This document shows positions 37,002 through 46,004 of a DNA stretch of 64,000 bases, piece after piece (position 1 is the first letter of the stretch; each line of letters starts with the position of its first letter). The notes under the pieces are model-generated. The model saw nothing but the letters and a program-made list of their open reading frames with translations. It ran no database searches and was not told where the DNA came from. Location of the stretch: NCBI GenBank assembly GCA_973895155.1, contig OZ316899.1, positions 9,672,001-9,736,000 on the forward strand, written 5' to 3'. The position numbers and the translations under genes are program-made. Origin of the DNA: Marsupella aquatica. Lineage: Eukaryota; Marchantiophyta.

Positions 37002-37183
37002 GTAGTTATCCCTTGAATTTCTTGAGAGTTTTAATGCTAGCGATGTCGCTAACAAAATTATAATTTTCAGCTACCAAACATATCTTGTTTATGTGTTAAT
37101 TTTCTATTTTCCGACTAAGTTAATGCTAGCGAGCTCGCTAACAAAGTTAGCATTGTTTCTGGTGTATTTTGGTTTTTATGCAG
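37002..37183 (+). other. Intron 3 of the accessory gene with two palindromes
   Basis: 182 bp, GTAGTT...TGCAG. Sites at 37,036-37,053 (spacer TG) and 37,125-37,142 (spacer GC), both followed by AACAAA. The equivalent intron in copy 1 (from 24,264) holds the long CTCGGAGAG array. Confidence 0.75.
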
Positions 37184-38133
37184 GTGTGCACTCTCATCCT
37201 GGATGTTTTTTGTCGGGTGGAATTTAGTGCAAAGATTCCTAAAGACCCAGCGTATGTTCCATTGACGTCTTCGGAAGATGCAAGACATAAGTCAATGTTG
37301 AGTGTTTGTTACCCTAAGACTGACCCCTGTCCAGAAGCGGCTGTTGCTGGATCGAAAAGGCTTTCAATTGGGTTCATGCAAGCCGTGATGGAATTCCTCA
37401 CGAAGCCCAAAGATATAGTCCTTGACTGGACTGTGTGTGACGGTAGCTCGTTTTCTGCCGGAGAATTCTCCGGGAGATTTGTTGTCAGTGTTGAAGACAA
37501 GGACATTCTCCATTGCTGTGCAAAAAAAACTTTAAACAGTGTTCTGGCGAGGCATTCGAGCAAGGCAAAGCAGATTAGGGATCAGCCAGCCAAGGTTAAT
37601 CAAGGCGCTGGGTCGGATGATGAGTTCACGATTCCAGGGGATGAACAGGCTGGGCCTTCAAGCGAGAAAGACAAATTCGACCTGGAGTAAAGTACTTGGC
37701 CTCTTCTGATGTCGGACTCCCTATTTGGTTTCTTTTGTTTTCTTTATTTTGTTGCTCTTCGTCAACTGATGTCGGTGGTTGCGTCAGTGATAGGAGGGTG
37801 GATTGGTTTTCTGAGGAGAGATTTCGTCTTTGGAGGGAAGTTCAGGAGTCCATTGTGGTTACTCCTGAGAAGCCTTTTACTCTTCCGTGCTATGCTGAGA
37901 CATCGGCGAGGCAGGTTGATGAAGATCCTGTTATCTTGACTTGGGAATCGAAAGGACTTCGGTCCATGAGAGGTGCTCGAAGATATCTGGATTGTTCAAG
38001 GTTTATCAACAATGAGGCGGGGACAGTCCGTCAGTATTTAGATGAGTCTGCCGAGTCCACGGAGAGGGAGACCAGTAGCGATCCTAGTAGTAGTGACATC
38101 TCTGATGAATCAGAGGATGAAGTTTATGACTGA

Positions 38134-38497
38134 ACAAGTAAGAGGAAGTAGGACTGGATGTACTGGTCGAAGTTGACTCTTACCGTTTTTCTGTCTTGAA
38201 GTTGTTGGCGATCCACACTTTCAATGTAAAGAGGTTCCATATTTTGATGGGAGTTTCTAGTTTTGGTGATCCTTTTTAGATGATTAAAACGTGTGTGGCT
38301 CAAGTATGGAATACTTATGAAAATCATGCAGGATTTTTCATTGTCATATTCTTTTCATTATTGTAAGAGGTGGAAAACTGAGACTGTTTGGGCATTGTTT
38401 TCGTGGAATGTGAGAGAAATTTATCCGCCAGAATGCTTCGCTAACAATGTTGCCTCGCTAGCAAAATCTCCTGTTTCCTCGCACCGTACAATTCCTC
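38134..38497. other. 3' flank of the accessory gene and right end of the MULE
   Basis: Non-coding. Half-palindromes lie around 38,435-38,464. The right terminal inverted repeat (38,471-38,497) contains CTGTTTCCTCGCA, matching the left end. The second target copy CATGCATGG follows. Confidence 0.7.
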
Positions 38498-38506
38498 CAT
38501 GCATGG

Positions 38507-39612
38507 GCAACTGGATACCGCTCAGTTTGATAATCAGATTATCAAGGATAAACTGACTCGGACTCAAGGGGAGTTGGCCAATGCGGTCAAGGAAAGGGAG
38601 AAGTGGAAGTGAGAGCTGAGGGACACAGAGGAGGCCCACATAGCAACCAACAATTGGGCCATGGCAGAGACCTAGAGGAAGAAGGGGGAGCTCGAGGATC
38701 TCCGTGGAGCCCTTGAGCAGAAGGACGCCGAGTTAGGGAAATCCTATCAAGGGATTATTGTGTTGCAGTAGGAGCTTGCATCCTTGGCGGCTTGCTTCAA
38801 GGCCGACCTGCGTGAGAAAGACGACCAGCTCAATCAGACTTACGCCAAGATGAACAAAATGGAGTCTGAGGTTGTAACAGAGCTTGACAAGGAGCTGAGA
38901 GCAACCCAAAAGGAGAGGGCTACCTTGCGGAAGGAATTGGAGGAAGCTCAAAAGGAGTTGGAGGAGGCGTGCAAGGACCTGGATGAAATGCAGGAGGAGT
39001 TGGAGGAAAGCATGAGGAAGATGGAGAACTTACAACGGCGGGCCGACAACCAAACGGAGTGGCTGAAGAAACAAGCCGCAGTATTTAAGTGCTTGGCTTC
39101 ATCAGTTCAAACTCCAATTGTGGCAACCAAGTTGCCAAGGGTAGTACTTGCCAAAGGACAAGCCGTGACAATTGCACCGGTGTTGGAGGTAAGTGGCAAG
39201 GGGAAGGGACTAGCTGCCAAACCAAGGAAGAAGAAGAAGCGGAAACCTTCTGGGTCAGGGAGTAACGCGGCTTCTCAAGCCATCGTGACCAAGGAGGAGT
39301 ACCTGGCACCAACCTCAGGCAGGGTCACGGCAGAGGATCCAACTGTCCTAGAAGGCAGGGATGGCAAGGCCGAAGCCGGGACAATCAATGATGAAGCCAG
39401 TGTACCGGATCCACCACTAGAATAGGCCGGAGAGGCCATAGCCGTATCGGAGGCCGTGGCCGATGCTGAGGCAGAAGCCGAGGGTGGACCCAGTCAGGCC
39501 GCAGGAGAGTTGATTGGGTTTGGGGCAGGTAATCTGTCAGAGGACAGACCTACGGCAGTGGCTGCGGAGGAAGCGTTGGGGGCGTCCATTGAGGATCAGC
39601 CACCGCTACCAT
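38507..39612 (+). pseudogene. LTR-B ORF, second part (coiled coil and tail)
   Basis: Resumes directly after the MULE with QLDTAQFDNQIIKDKLTRTQGEL, continuing the coiled coil begun before 27,361. Single in-frame stops are present near 38,611, 38,673 and 38,768. From 38,784 to 39,425 it is open (ADLREKDDQLNQTYAKMNKMESEVVTELDKEL, then KKKKRKPSGSGSN), as in LTR-A 2,800-1,990. The last part has one more stop (39,423) and ends near 39,612 like LTR-A at 1,864. Confidence 0.65.
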
Positions 39613-39835
39613 GACGATGGTGGAGGGCCGCTCCTTTTAAGGAGGACAGACGTGGAGGGAGGAGGCGTGAGTGGGCAGGGCGGGCTCAGGTCTCCAAGTT
39701 TAGAATTAGGATCAGGACCAAGAGGCGGCCCTGACACTTAGATTAGTGGGATTGCAGATCCACTGGTAAGAACAACACTTGTGCTCTTGCCTTGTTGTAC
39801 ATAGGTAGATTACAGTTAGGATAGATTAGGCTTAT

Positions 39836-42800
39836 TGTGGTGCGTTTCCCAACCCTCTAACCCCAAGAACTATCTACAACTGGCCATGAACCCCTACTTA
39901 TGGTCGGCTTATGGTGGTTTGACTGTCATTCGGCTTGGAAACGCGGTCTACTCACGATCCACACTATGCTGGACCGATTCTTTCATTGGGCTTGCGAATT
40001 GTGTATTGTTAAGACGCCTAATTCTCAATTGACTTTGTCGGGTATGTTTGTATTCCGCCCCCGGAATGTACCTCTACGGCTTAATCTCTTAAGCGGGCTG
40101 AAGGTTTTTCTCAGACCGACTCAACCCACACTTTAACCAACAAAACACTCTCAATCCTCACTTTTCTCTCAGAGTTTGGTTTGGCAGTCTCCAATCAAGA
40201 CAATGCGATCGTATAGCTTCGCAGTCACTCTATCTGACTCAAATCGATCAAGCGACAAGTATCACAACACACAATGCCATGATTGCAAGAAGCTGCAAAC
40301 TAGGCAACAAGGCCAACTCAATTCAAACAATTGCACAGAAATGGAATTTGTGGTTTACTGATAATCCGCGGTCTAGATTTAGCAGAGAGGTTATGCTAGT
40401 AATACAGACTTTACACTAGAGTCTTGACTAAGAAAAAGCCCCCCGAGCCACGCTACCCAGGTTTTTATCCTTGCAGCGCATATAGGGGAATCGGCGGAAA
40501 TCCGAACCAACACAATTTGACTAACTTGGAACCCTGTGGGAACCGAGCATCTAATGCTACCTAAGCCAACAGGGCGCTACTTGCCCTGTCCCATCCTACA
40601 ACGGCCGCGCCCTTCTCCTACCGCCACGTCCTCCTTCCAACCGATGACTGGCCCTCCTTAATTGTCAGATGACCGGTGGTAAGCCCAAATCTTCCGACTC
40701 TGCACCTTCTCCTGCCATCGGCTCCGGCTTGATCCCTTTGGCTTCCTTGACCTCGGGTTCTGATTTATCGGCCCTGGCATTGGCAGCAGCAGTGGCATCT
40801 TTCTGGGAAACAGCTTGGATAGCGTTGGCCTTTACTTCCTCAATCCAAGCCTGCTCTCCGATCTGTTCGGTATCGATCTTCCAGAGCTTCACATTCTGGT
40901 AGTCCATGGTGGCTATACCGGTGTCTGAACCTGTTACCGCAGCTCCAAGTTCATCGGCATTACTTATCTCTACCACGGCTGCCTTTGTAGCAACAGTCCC
41001 ACAAATGTGAGCGACCATACTCTCAACCTCCTCTGGAGTGGCCTTGAGAGGTACCCCAGCAGTACCCGCTGGCCCCATGAATGTTTTGGCCAGATCTGCT
41101 GCTACCAAGTGCATTGCCTTACCCCCAGTTACTCTTGACAATATAGATGTCGGCTTCGGCACTTCAGTATTTTTGGCTACCACGCCACTAGCGGGAGACC
41201 GTCCAGTTGGTGATCCGTGCCCGGCTTCGGCATACTTCTGTAATTTCTCTGTTTGATTATCTGCACGCCTCTGCAAGCCGATCATCTTGTCTTTGGCCTC
41301 CTCCAGCTCTTGGGATAAATCCTCAACTTCCTCATTGAGCCGATGCGCCTCCTCTTTGGCCGTCTTGAGCTCCTCGTTTAAGATCTGCATGATCTCAAAC
41401 TCCTGCTTATCCAAAGTGGCTCTCTGGGAATTGTTGATGCTTTCCAGCTTTGTGACCTCATCCGTCCATGCCTACTTTGTCCTGGTTATCTCCTCCTGCA
41501 GCTCCTTACGTATCTGTTGGACTTTGCTTAGGTGATCATTGGCCGTAGTGCAAATGGCGTCCTCATGCTTCTCTTGCATGGCCTCCAACCGGTTGAGTAA
41601 CTTGTCATACTTCCTTTGGGCTTCTGCCAAGGCCTTCTCGCTCTGGGTGGCCTGCTCCTTAGCCATCTTTTTGAGCCTCTCGACTTGCCGATTTAGACCC
41701 TATACCTTCGCTTTTGAATTGGCTAACTCCAGCTCTACCTTTGTCAATTTTTCTTTGATCTACTGGTTATCCAATTGGTAGTTTTCCAATTGGTTGTTTG
41801 CCACCTCCAATTCCTGCTGCTTAGCCAAGATCCTGTTGAGCTTGTTGATCAAACTTCGTCTTAGCAACTTCGGCTTCCATGGAGCGAAGCCGAGCAATTA
41901 CCTCCTCCTTCTTTAGTCGCTCCAACGTCATTGCCTCCTCCAACCTTGTCTGGTCAGCCATTTCATTTCCAAGAAATGGTCCGGATTCTAACTCATTGCC
42001 GAAGATTTCTAAGGCTAGCAGTCCACACATGTCTCCATACTCCCTAGCTCAATCCGTCGCATATTTTGACCTGCCAGGTGATACTGGCATCTGCCAACAA
42101 GGTCGTTTCTCCCAAGCTTCTACCCGTAACTGATCAAAGTCAGTGAGAGGCGCGACCTACTTCTCACTAAGCCATTTTATTTCCTCCGGCCAATCACCGC
42201 CTGGTAGCTGCCGTTCCTGTATGTCATTTTGGGCCCTCCACTCGTTGAGTTTCTCCTTGAAACTTGCCTTGGCTTCCTTCATTCGGTCAAATTCCAATGG
42301 TGTCACGTCCGGTGGCGGAGACTCCAGGTTTTTTTGATCCTCCGGCTTGCCATAAAAGACTGAGGGAAGTCTTCTACAAAACCTTCCCAACGTTCTCACT
42401 CCTGGCACAGGTCTCTCCCCATGATCGACATAATCATCGTCGTAGTCATCCACATTAACCTGACTACCGAGCATGTCGGCTTCTTCTGCAAAGCCCCCAA
42501 TCTCCTCCACTGAGTATTGTTGGGCTGCCACAGGTTGATTTACCTCCACCGGTTCCTCCACTCGGGCCCGACTAGAATCTCTAAGGACTGGCCTCTCCTG
42601 ACTACGGCCTCGGTTTCCATCTTCTGGCTCCAAATTCATTTGCTCATCTCATTTCTTTCTTTCTTCGACAGTCATTTTCCTCTCTACCAGTTGAATACCT
42701 GCATATGGGTTATTACGAGTAGGCCGTCGCAACGGATTTCTCACCACATCATATGTTACCACCTCTGGTTCCTTGAGAGGGGAATTCTCCCATCCTTGGA

Positions 42801-44400
42801 CTACCTGTATTGCCGGCCTCTTCTCTTGTTGTTGCTTGTTCAGGGGCAGCTTGTCCCCCTCCTCCACTCGTGCTGTAATCGGCATCCTCTCCTATAGTGG
42901 TAACACGGGTGCAAAAGACTGGCTTCTTGCATATTGGCAAAGTAATTGCAGATGGTACCCTAGTCTGGATACCGCTCCTTCCCCAATTCTCTGCTTCTCT
43001 TCATTCAATGCCTTCTTTAATTGCATTAAAAGATAGCCATTGTAGTCTCGGCTTGAATCAATATTCTCCACCAAAAATACCTGGGCTTTGCCGACCTTTG
43101 CTCTTGGCAATGTACAGTGTAGCGTGACTCGTAAGAAATCAATCAACTGCCTCACATGTGGATTAGTGCATTGATTTCTAAAGAACCCATTCTTAGTAGA
43201 GGGCCCTGGAAATGATTGGAATTGATTATCCAACAATGTCTTTTGCTGCTCCACCTTAGTTTTATTCCCTTGTGGGAGAGCGAAGACGGCTTCAATTAGT
43301 GTTGGCGGTAATTCCACCACCTTCCCATACATCAGTGTCGTGTTAGAAGAAGCCTCCTAGCATCCTACAAAGTCCAATAGATCTTTGTCTGGTATGTCAA
43401 TTAACCGCCATGGTAACCAAATGAATCCCTCTAAGCTGGTGTCGTTCATGTATCCAGAATACTTGTTATCCTGGATAGCACAGAAGACCTCATCTTCTTC
43501 TCGTGCAAACTGTAGTTGTAAGTCGGCAAGAAGCTTATCCGCCCAACCCATCATAAACTTATCCTCCACTGCCCTATCACAAATTGGCATGGCTTCAGCC
43601 TTGGCCTGCCTCTCCGATCAATTCCGCTTAGCTGGTGTTGCAGATGCCAAACTACCTTTACACTTCATCTCTTCAGTTCCTGAGAACTCTCCAAGAATGG
43701 CTTCTTTGGATCAAGCCAAAGTGTGACCCTTCAACTCCCACACCGGCTGTCCAGCATTCTTAATCGTCTCCCGAATTCCAACGACTCGATTCTCTCTGAT
43801 CAGCAACTCGTCAAGCTCGACACTGGTGGGAATCCATACAAATTTCTCAAGTACCTCCTCCATTTCCACAAAAGTCGTCTTATGAATTCCCCATAACCGC
43901 ACGAGCTCTGCACGTTCCCCTGCTGCTTGTTCCGCCCATTCCCTTGCTGCTCGTTCCGGCTTGACGTCTTCGTAGGTTGGTATGAGCTGTCGTGCTTCTT
44001 CAAGCAAACAGCCCCAGAACTTGGCCGCTTGATTCACTATGGTCATTCCACCAAAAGAAAAAGGAGCTTGAACAATTCCCTAACCACCTCCCTTGATCGA
44101 TTGGCAGCTGCTTCCGCGGTCCTAGGTTGATCGAACAAGCAAATGAGCAAGTGTACAGAGTGTCGATTCCCTCCCTGCAAAGCCGTCTCCTGATGGCTTT
44201 CCTGATCAAGCCTGGATTAGGTCATAACCCTAATCCCGCTCAATTGTGACCGTTGGATCTTACCTTATCGCAATCCTCCTTATAACACATTGCAATCGGC
44301 TTCGGTCTTTATTCCTACCTTATACTATTTAGCCATTATCTTTATTTAGCCATTATTTTAGGCTTAACTAAGTATTTCGTGATCTTGGCAAGGCATCACA
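39836..44400 (-). mobile_element. LTR-C: diverged solo LTR inserted in LTR-B
   Basis: On the minus strand it starts TGTGATGCCTTGCC (44,400) and ends CGCACCACA (39,836), 4,565 bp. The flanks are CTTAT (39,831-39,835) and CTTAC (44,401-44,405), a 5-bp duplication with one change. LTR-A shows the uninterrupted CTTACGCTGC. It has the same gene order as LTR-A and LTR-B but is clearly diverged. The non-coding 3' part is 39,836-40,660. Confidence 0.82.
40665..44046 (-). pseudogene. LTR-C ORF: diverged helical / mobile-domain-like / coiled-coil gene
   Basis: Pieces in order on the minus strand: 44,046-43,711 (IVNQAAKFWGCLLEEARQL, as NVNQAAHFWGCL in LTR-A); 43,590-43,357 (TSLEGFIWLPWR); 43,332-42,892 (GKVVELPPTLIEAVFALPQGNKTKVEQQKTL ... 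SRDYNGYLLMQLKKALNEEKQ); 42,885-42,157 linker (RPVPGVRTLGRFCRRLPSV); 42,030-40,665 coiled coil (LNEEVEDLSQELEEAKDKMIGLQRRADNQTEKL) and tail. At least five stops or frameshifts separate them. Conservation of domain order despite strong sequence divergence suggests the ORF was once under selection in the element. Confidence 0.6.
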
Positions 44401-44405
44401 CTTAC

Positions 44406-45082
44406 GCTGCAAGGAATTAGGCGGATCCACTGCCAGGATAAGTACCTGGGCAGCGGAGAGTTGAGGGCCTTCTTCTTTAGCAAGTTTTTAGTGCACCAGC
44501 AGGGCTGGGATCAAGTGTAAAAGAAACTCTTGGTTAGTTATATAGTGACCCTTGTGTATATTCATGTTTCCTCATGCCTAAGAGATGAATAGAGTTGGCC
44601 TCACGACTTAGTTTGCAGATCTTGTGTATGAGAAGTATTGTTTTTATGGCATGTGCATGGTATAACTCAGTCAGAAGGAGTCATTTTGCTATTTGTGTGT
44701 CGCATTAACTTGTTTAAAGATTGCCCACATCAACCAAGAGAGAAGGAAGTAAGCAAGGTAGTAAGAGTTGGATGTGTCGAGCTGAGAGAGGTCTTAGCGG
44801 CTAACCCAAGCCAGTTGGGGATCATTCCGGCAGTGGAATCCAAACATACCTAAAGGAGGACCAGGAGAGGAAGACAAGGGAAGGCATAGAAGAGACCGGC
44901 TACGTATCTCATGACCCGATGAAGGATCTGTCCAGTATATGTGTGTAAAATGTTAGTAGAAGAGAGTTAGCAGCGTCCCATGCCGCTAAGCCACGGAATG
45001 GGCCTTGCCGAGAGCGAAACCTGCGGGAATCGGCTTGTGCAAGGGGGTTTCTTGGGTTTAGGGAGCCATGGGATGCACCACA
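44406..45082 (+). repeat. Terminal segment of LTR-B after the LTR-C insertion
   Basis: Non-coding. Collinear with the complement of 947-1,650 in LTR-A, from GCTGCAAGGAATTAGGCGG to the terminal CACCACA. Confidence 0.8.
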
Positions 45083-45245
45083 CGGAGATAGGTAGCTTGG
45101 ATCTTGGAGAGCCTCTCTGAGATAGGTAGCTTGGATCTCGAAGAGCCTCTCTGAGATCGGTAGGATCCATCTCGGAGAGCCTCTCTGAGATAGGTAGCTT
45201 GGATCTCGGAGAGCCTCTCTGAGATAGGTAGGATCCATCTCGGAG
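45083..45245 (+). repeat. Continuation of the copy 1 palindrome array
   Basis: CTCGGAGAG/CTCTCTGAGAT palindromes about 33 bp apart with AGGTAGCTTGG and AGGTAGGATCC spacers, the same array as 24,301-24,650. It stops at 45,245, where the second gypsy element begins without a recognisable terminus. Confidence 0.82.
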
Positions 45246-45801
45246 AGGAAGCTTCCGGACTCCCGATTGTTAATCTTGCCATATGTGCCTCGACCTCCTG
45301 ACTTCTGTCATCTTCCTTGGGGTTGCTCGGTTCGCCGACCACGATTACTTGTTCGGCGGTGATTAATCGCCATGTAATCCGCTGATCGTGGCTGTTCTCC
45401 CGTCTTAGCAGCAGATTCCATTTCTTCCGCATGACCTTTCTGCAGAGTTCCTCGATGGCCTCGCCGGTGGTGAATCGTTGGCGGAACTCTTCGCCCTTTA
45501 TTCCGAACAATTGTTGCCCAACCGCATCCCATACACGACAGCTTCCTTCTTTGATCCAAATAGTGAACATGAACATAGGCACTCCTTCGCCTAGCGACTT
45601 ACACTCATGAGCTAACCGATTCCTGCTAACGGGGGTTCCTATATCCGCCCCCCCTTGCCTTTTCTGTCGAGCTCTTGTGCCTAAGGCACATACTCTGCCA
45701 TCTGCTAGTAGGCCATCGCAGCCTTCATAGCAGAACTCAACTCCTACACGACCATTAATCGAGATGATCGTCGCCTCCCCTACTTCCAGCCTTTCTGTCA
45801 T
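45246..45801 (-). pseudogene. Truncated unknown ORF at the 3' end of the gypsy element
   Basis: From ATG 45,801: MTERLEVGEATIISINGRVGVEFCYEGCDG..., about 185 residues of element sequence with CRVWDAVGQQLFGIKGEEF and a Lys/Arg-rich end. The frame then continues by chance into the palindrome array (ISERLSEIQ repeats). No domain was recognised. It is cut by the junction at 45,245. Confidence 0.45.
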
Positions 45802-46004
45802 CTCAACAAAATGAATAACCGCTGGTCCTTGCTTACTACTTCCTAAATACTCTTGGTTGACCTCTAGTTGACACTTCTAAACCTAAAAAAAACTATAATA
45901 TCGCCGGTGTAATTTTTATCGTTTACATTCTCCTTTGCTTACCTACGGATTCGTCCTCGATATCCGTTATGCTTGGTACATGTTGGGGACAAGTCGTCAC
46001 CGGT

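Larger units (their letters stand above)
27635..37142. repeat. Dispersed 18-bp palindrome family of the MULE
   Basis: Consensus half-site GCTAGCGA, a variable 2-bp spacer, and the inverted half-site TCGCTAGC. Sites: 27,635-27,652; 28,897-28,914; 29,234-29,251; 29,402-29,419 (weak); 31,280-31,297; 33,576-33,593; 33,669-33,686; 34,835-34,852; 37,036-37,053; 37,125-37,142. Half-sites also lie near 27,457-27,484 and 38,435-38,464. The spacers are AG, GA, CA, TC, TG and GC. The arms are conserved while flanks are unrelated. All sites are in introns or between genes. None was seen outside the MULE. Confidence 0.88.
34075..38133 (+). pseudogene. MULE accessory gene: ParB-like plus DNA-methylase-like protein (one frameshift)
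   Basis: Five exons: 34,075-34,777; 34,872-36,232; 36,319-37,001; 37,184-37,686; 37,788-38,133. Phases 2, 1, 0 and 2 join without error except for one missing base in the A run 34,432-34,435. Exon 1: basic start, PPRIPLCRM, then FQILKDKMFCVFDGNHRLYSW, like the ParB/Srx DG-HR motif. Exon 2: helical, unknown (AWYSKNMTLDACTYILS). Exon 3: NLS-like KRLKRKR, SDSDDEE, then VMRPMLSDDGYVAVLHSSD. Exon 4: KRLSIGFMQAV...DIVLDWTVCDGSSFSAGEFSGR, which parallels the beta-class N4/N6 methylase SAM motif VLDPF-GSGTT...GR but is degenerate. No DPPY/SPPY was seen. Exon 5: acidic Ser-rich tail. ParB-methylase fusions are known from phages. Enzyme activity is doubtful; DNA recognition is inferred. Confidence 0.65.
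27362..38497. mobile_element. 11.1-kb Mutator-like element with transposase and a large accessory gene
   Basis: Bounded by a 9-10-bp direct repeat, with imperfect terminal inverted repeats (27,362-27,388 against 38,471-38,497: 22 of 27 positions match without gaps; shared core TGCGAGGAAACAG). Uninterrupted LTR-A gives the empty-site sequence. It carries a SWIM-containing MULE-type transposase on the minus strand (29,587-33,397), a five-exon accessory gene on the plus strand (34,075-38,133) and a small gene (28,273-28,701). An 18-bp palindrome (GCTAGCGA, 2 bp, TCGCTAGC) is scattered through its introns and intergenic DNA. Exons are comparatively intact, so this is one of the youngest insertions here. 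Confidence 0.85.
24651..45082 (+). mobile_element. LTR-B: solo LTR, same family as LTR-A, interrupted twice
   Basis: Starts TGTGATGCCTAGCCA at 24,651 and ends GATGCACCACA at 45,082. Removing the MULE (27,362-38,506) and LTR-C (39,836-44,405) leaves 4,717 bp that is collinear with LTR-A throughout. Flanks are CTGAG (24,646-24,650) and CGGAG (45,083-45,087), a 5-bp duplication with one mismatch inside the palindrome array. No gag or pol is attached, so it is a solo LTR. The pieces are 24,651-27,361, 38,507-39,835 and 44,406-45,082. Confidence 0.82.

Noticed and set aside
34075-38133. Bacterial contamination because of ParB and methylase similarity
   Set aside because: The gene has four phase-consistent GT-AG introns and is inside a plant-type MULE with target duplications.
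24646-45087. LTR-B target duplication as firm proof
   Set aside because: CTGAG/CGGAG lies in a repeat made of such words, so this 5-bp match alone is weak. The termini and the length agreement with LTR-A carry the call.
44966-45245. ISERLSEIQATYLREAL repeat protein
   Set aside because: It is translation of the palindrome array; the same peptides arise at 24.3-24.65 kb in an intron.
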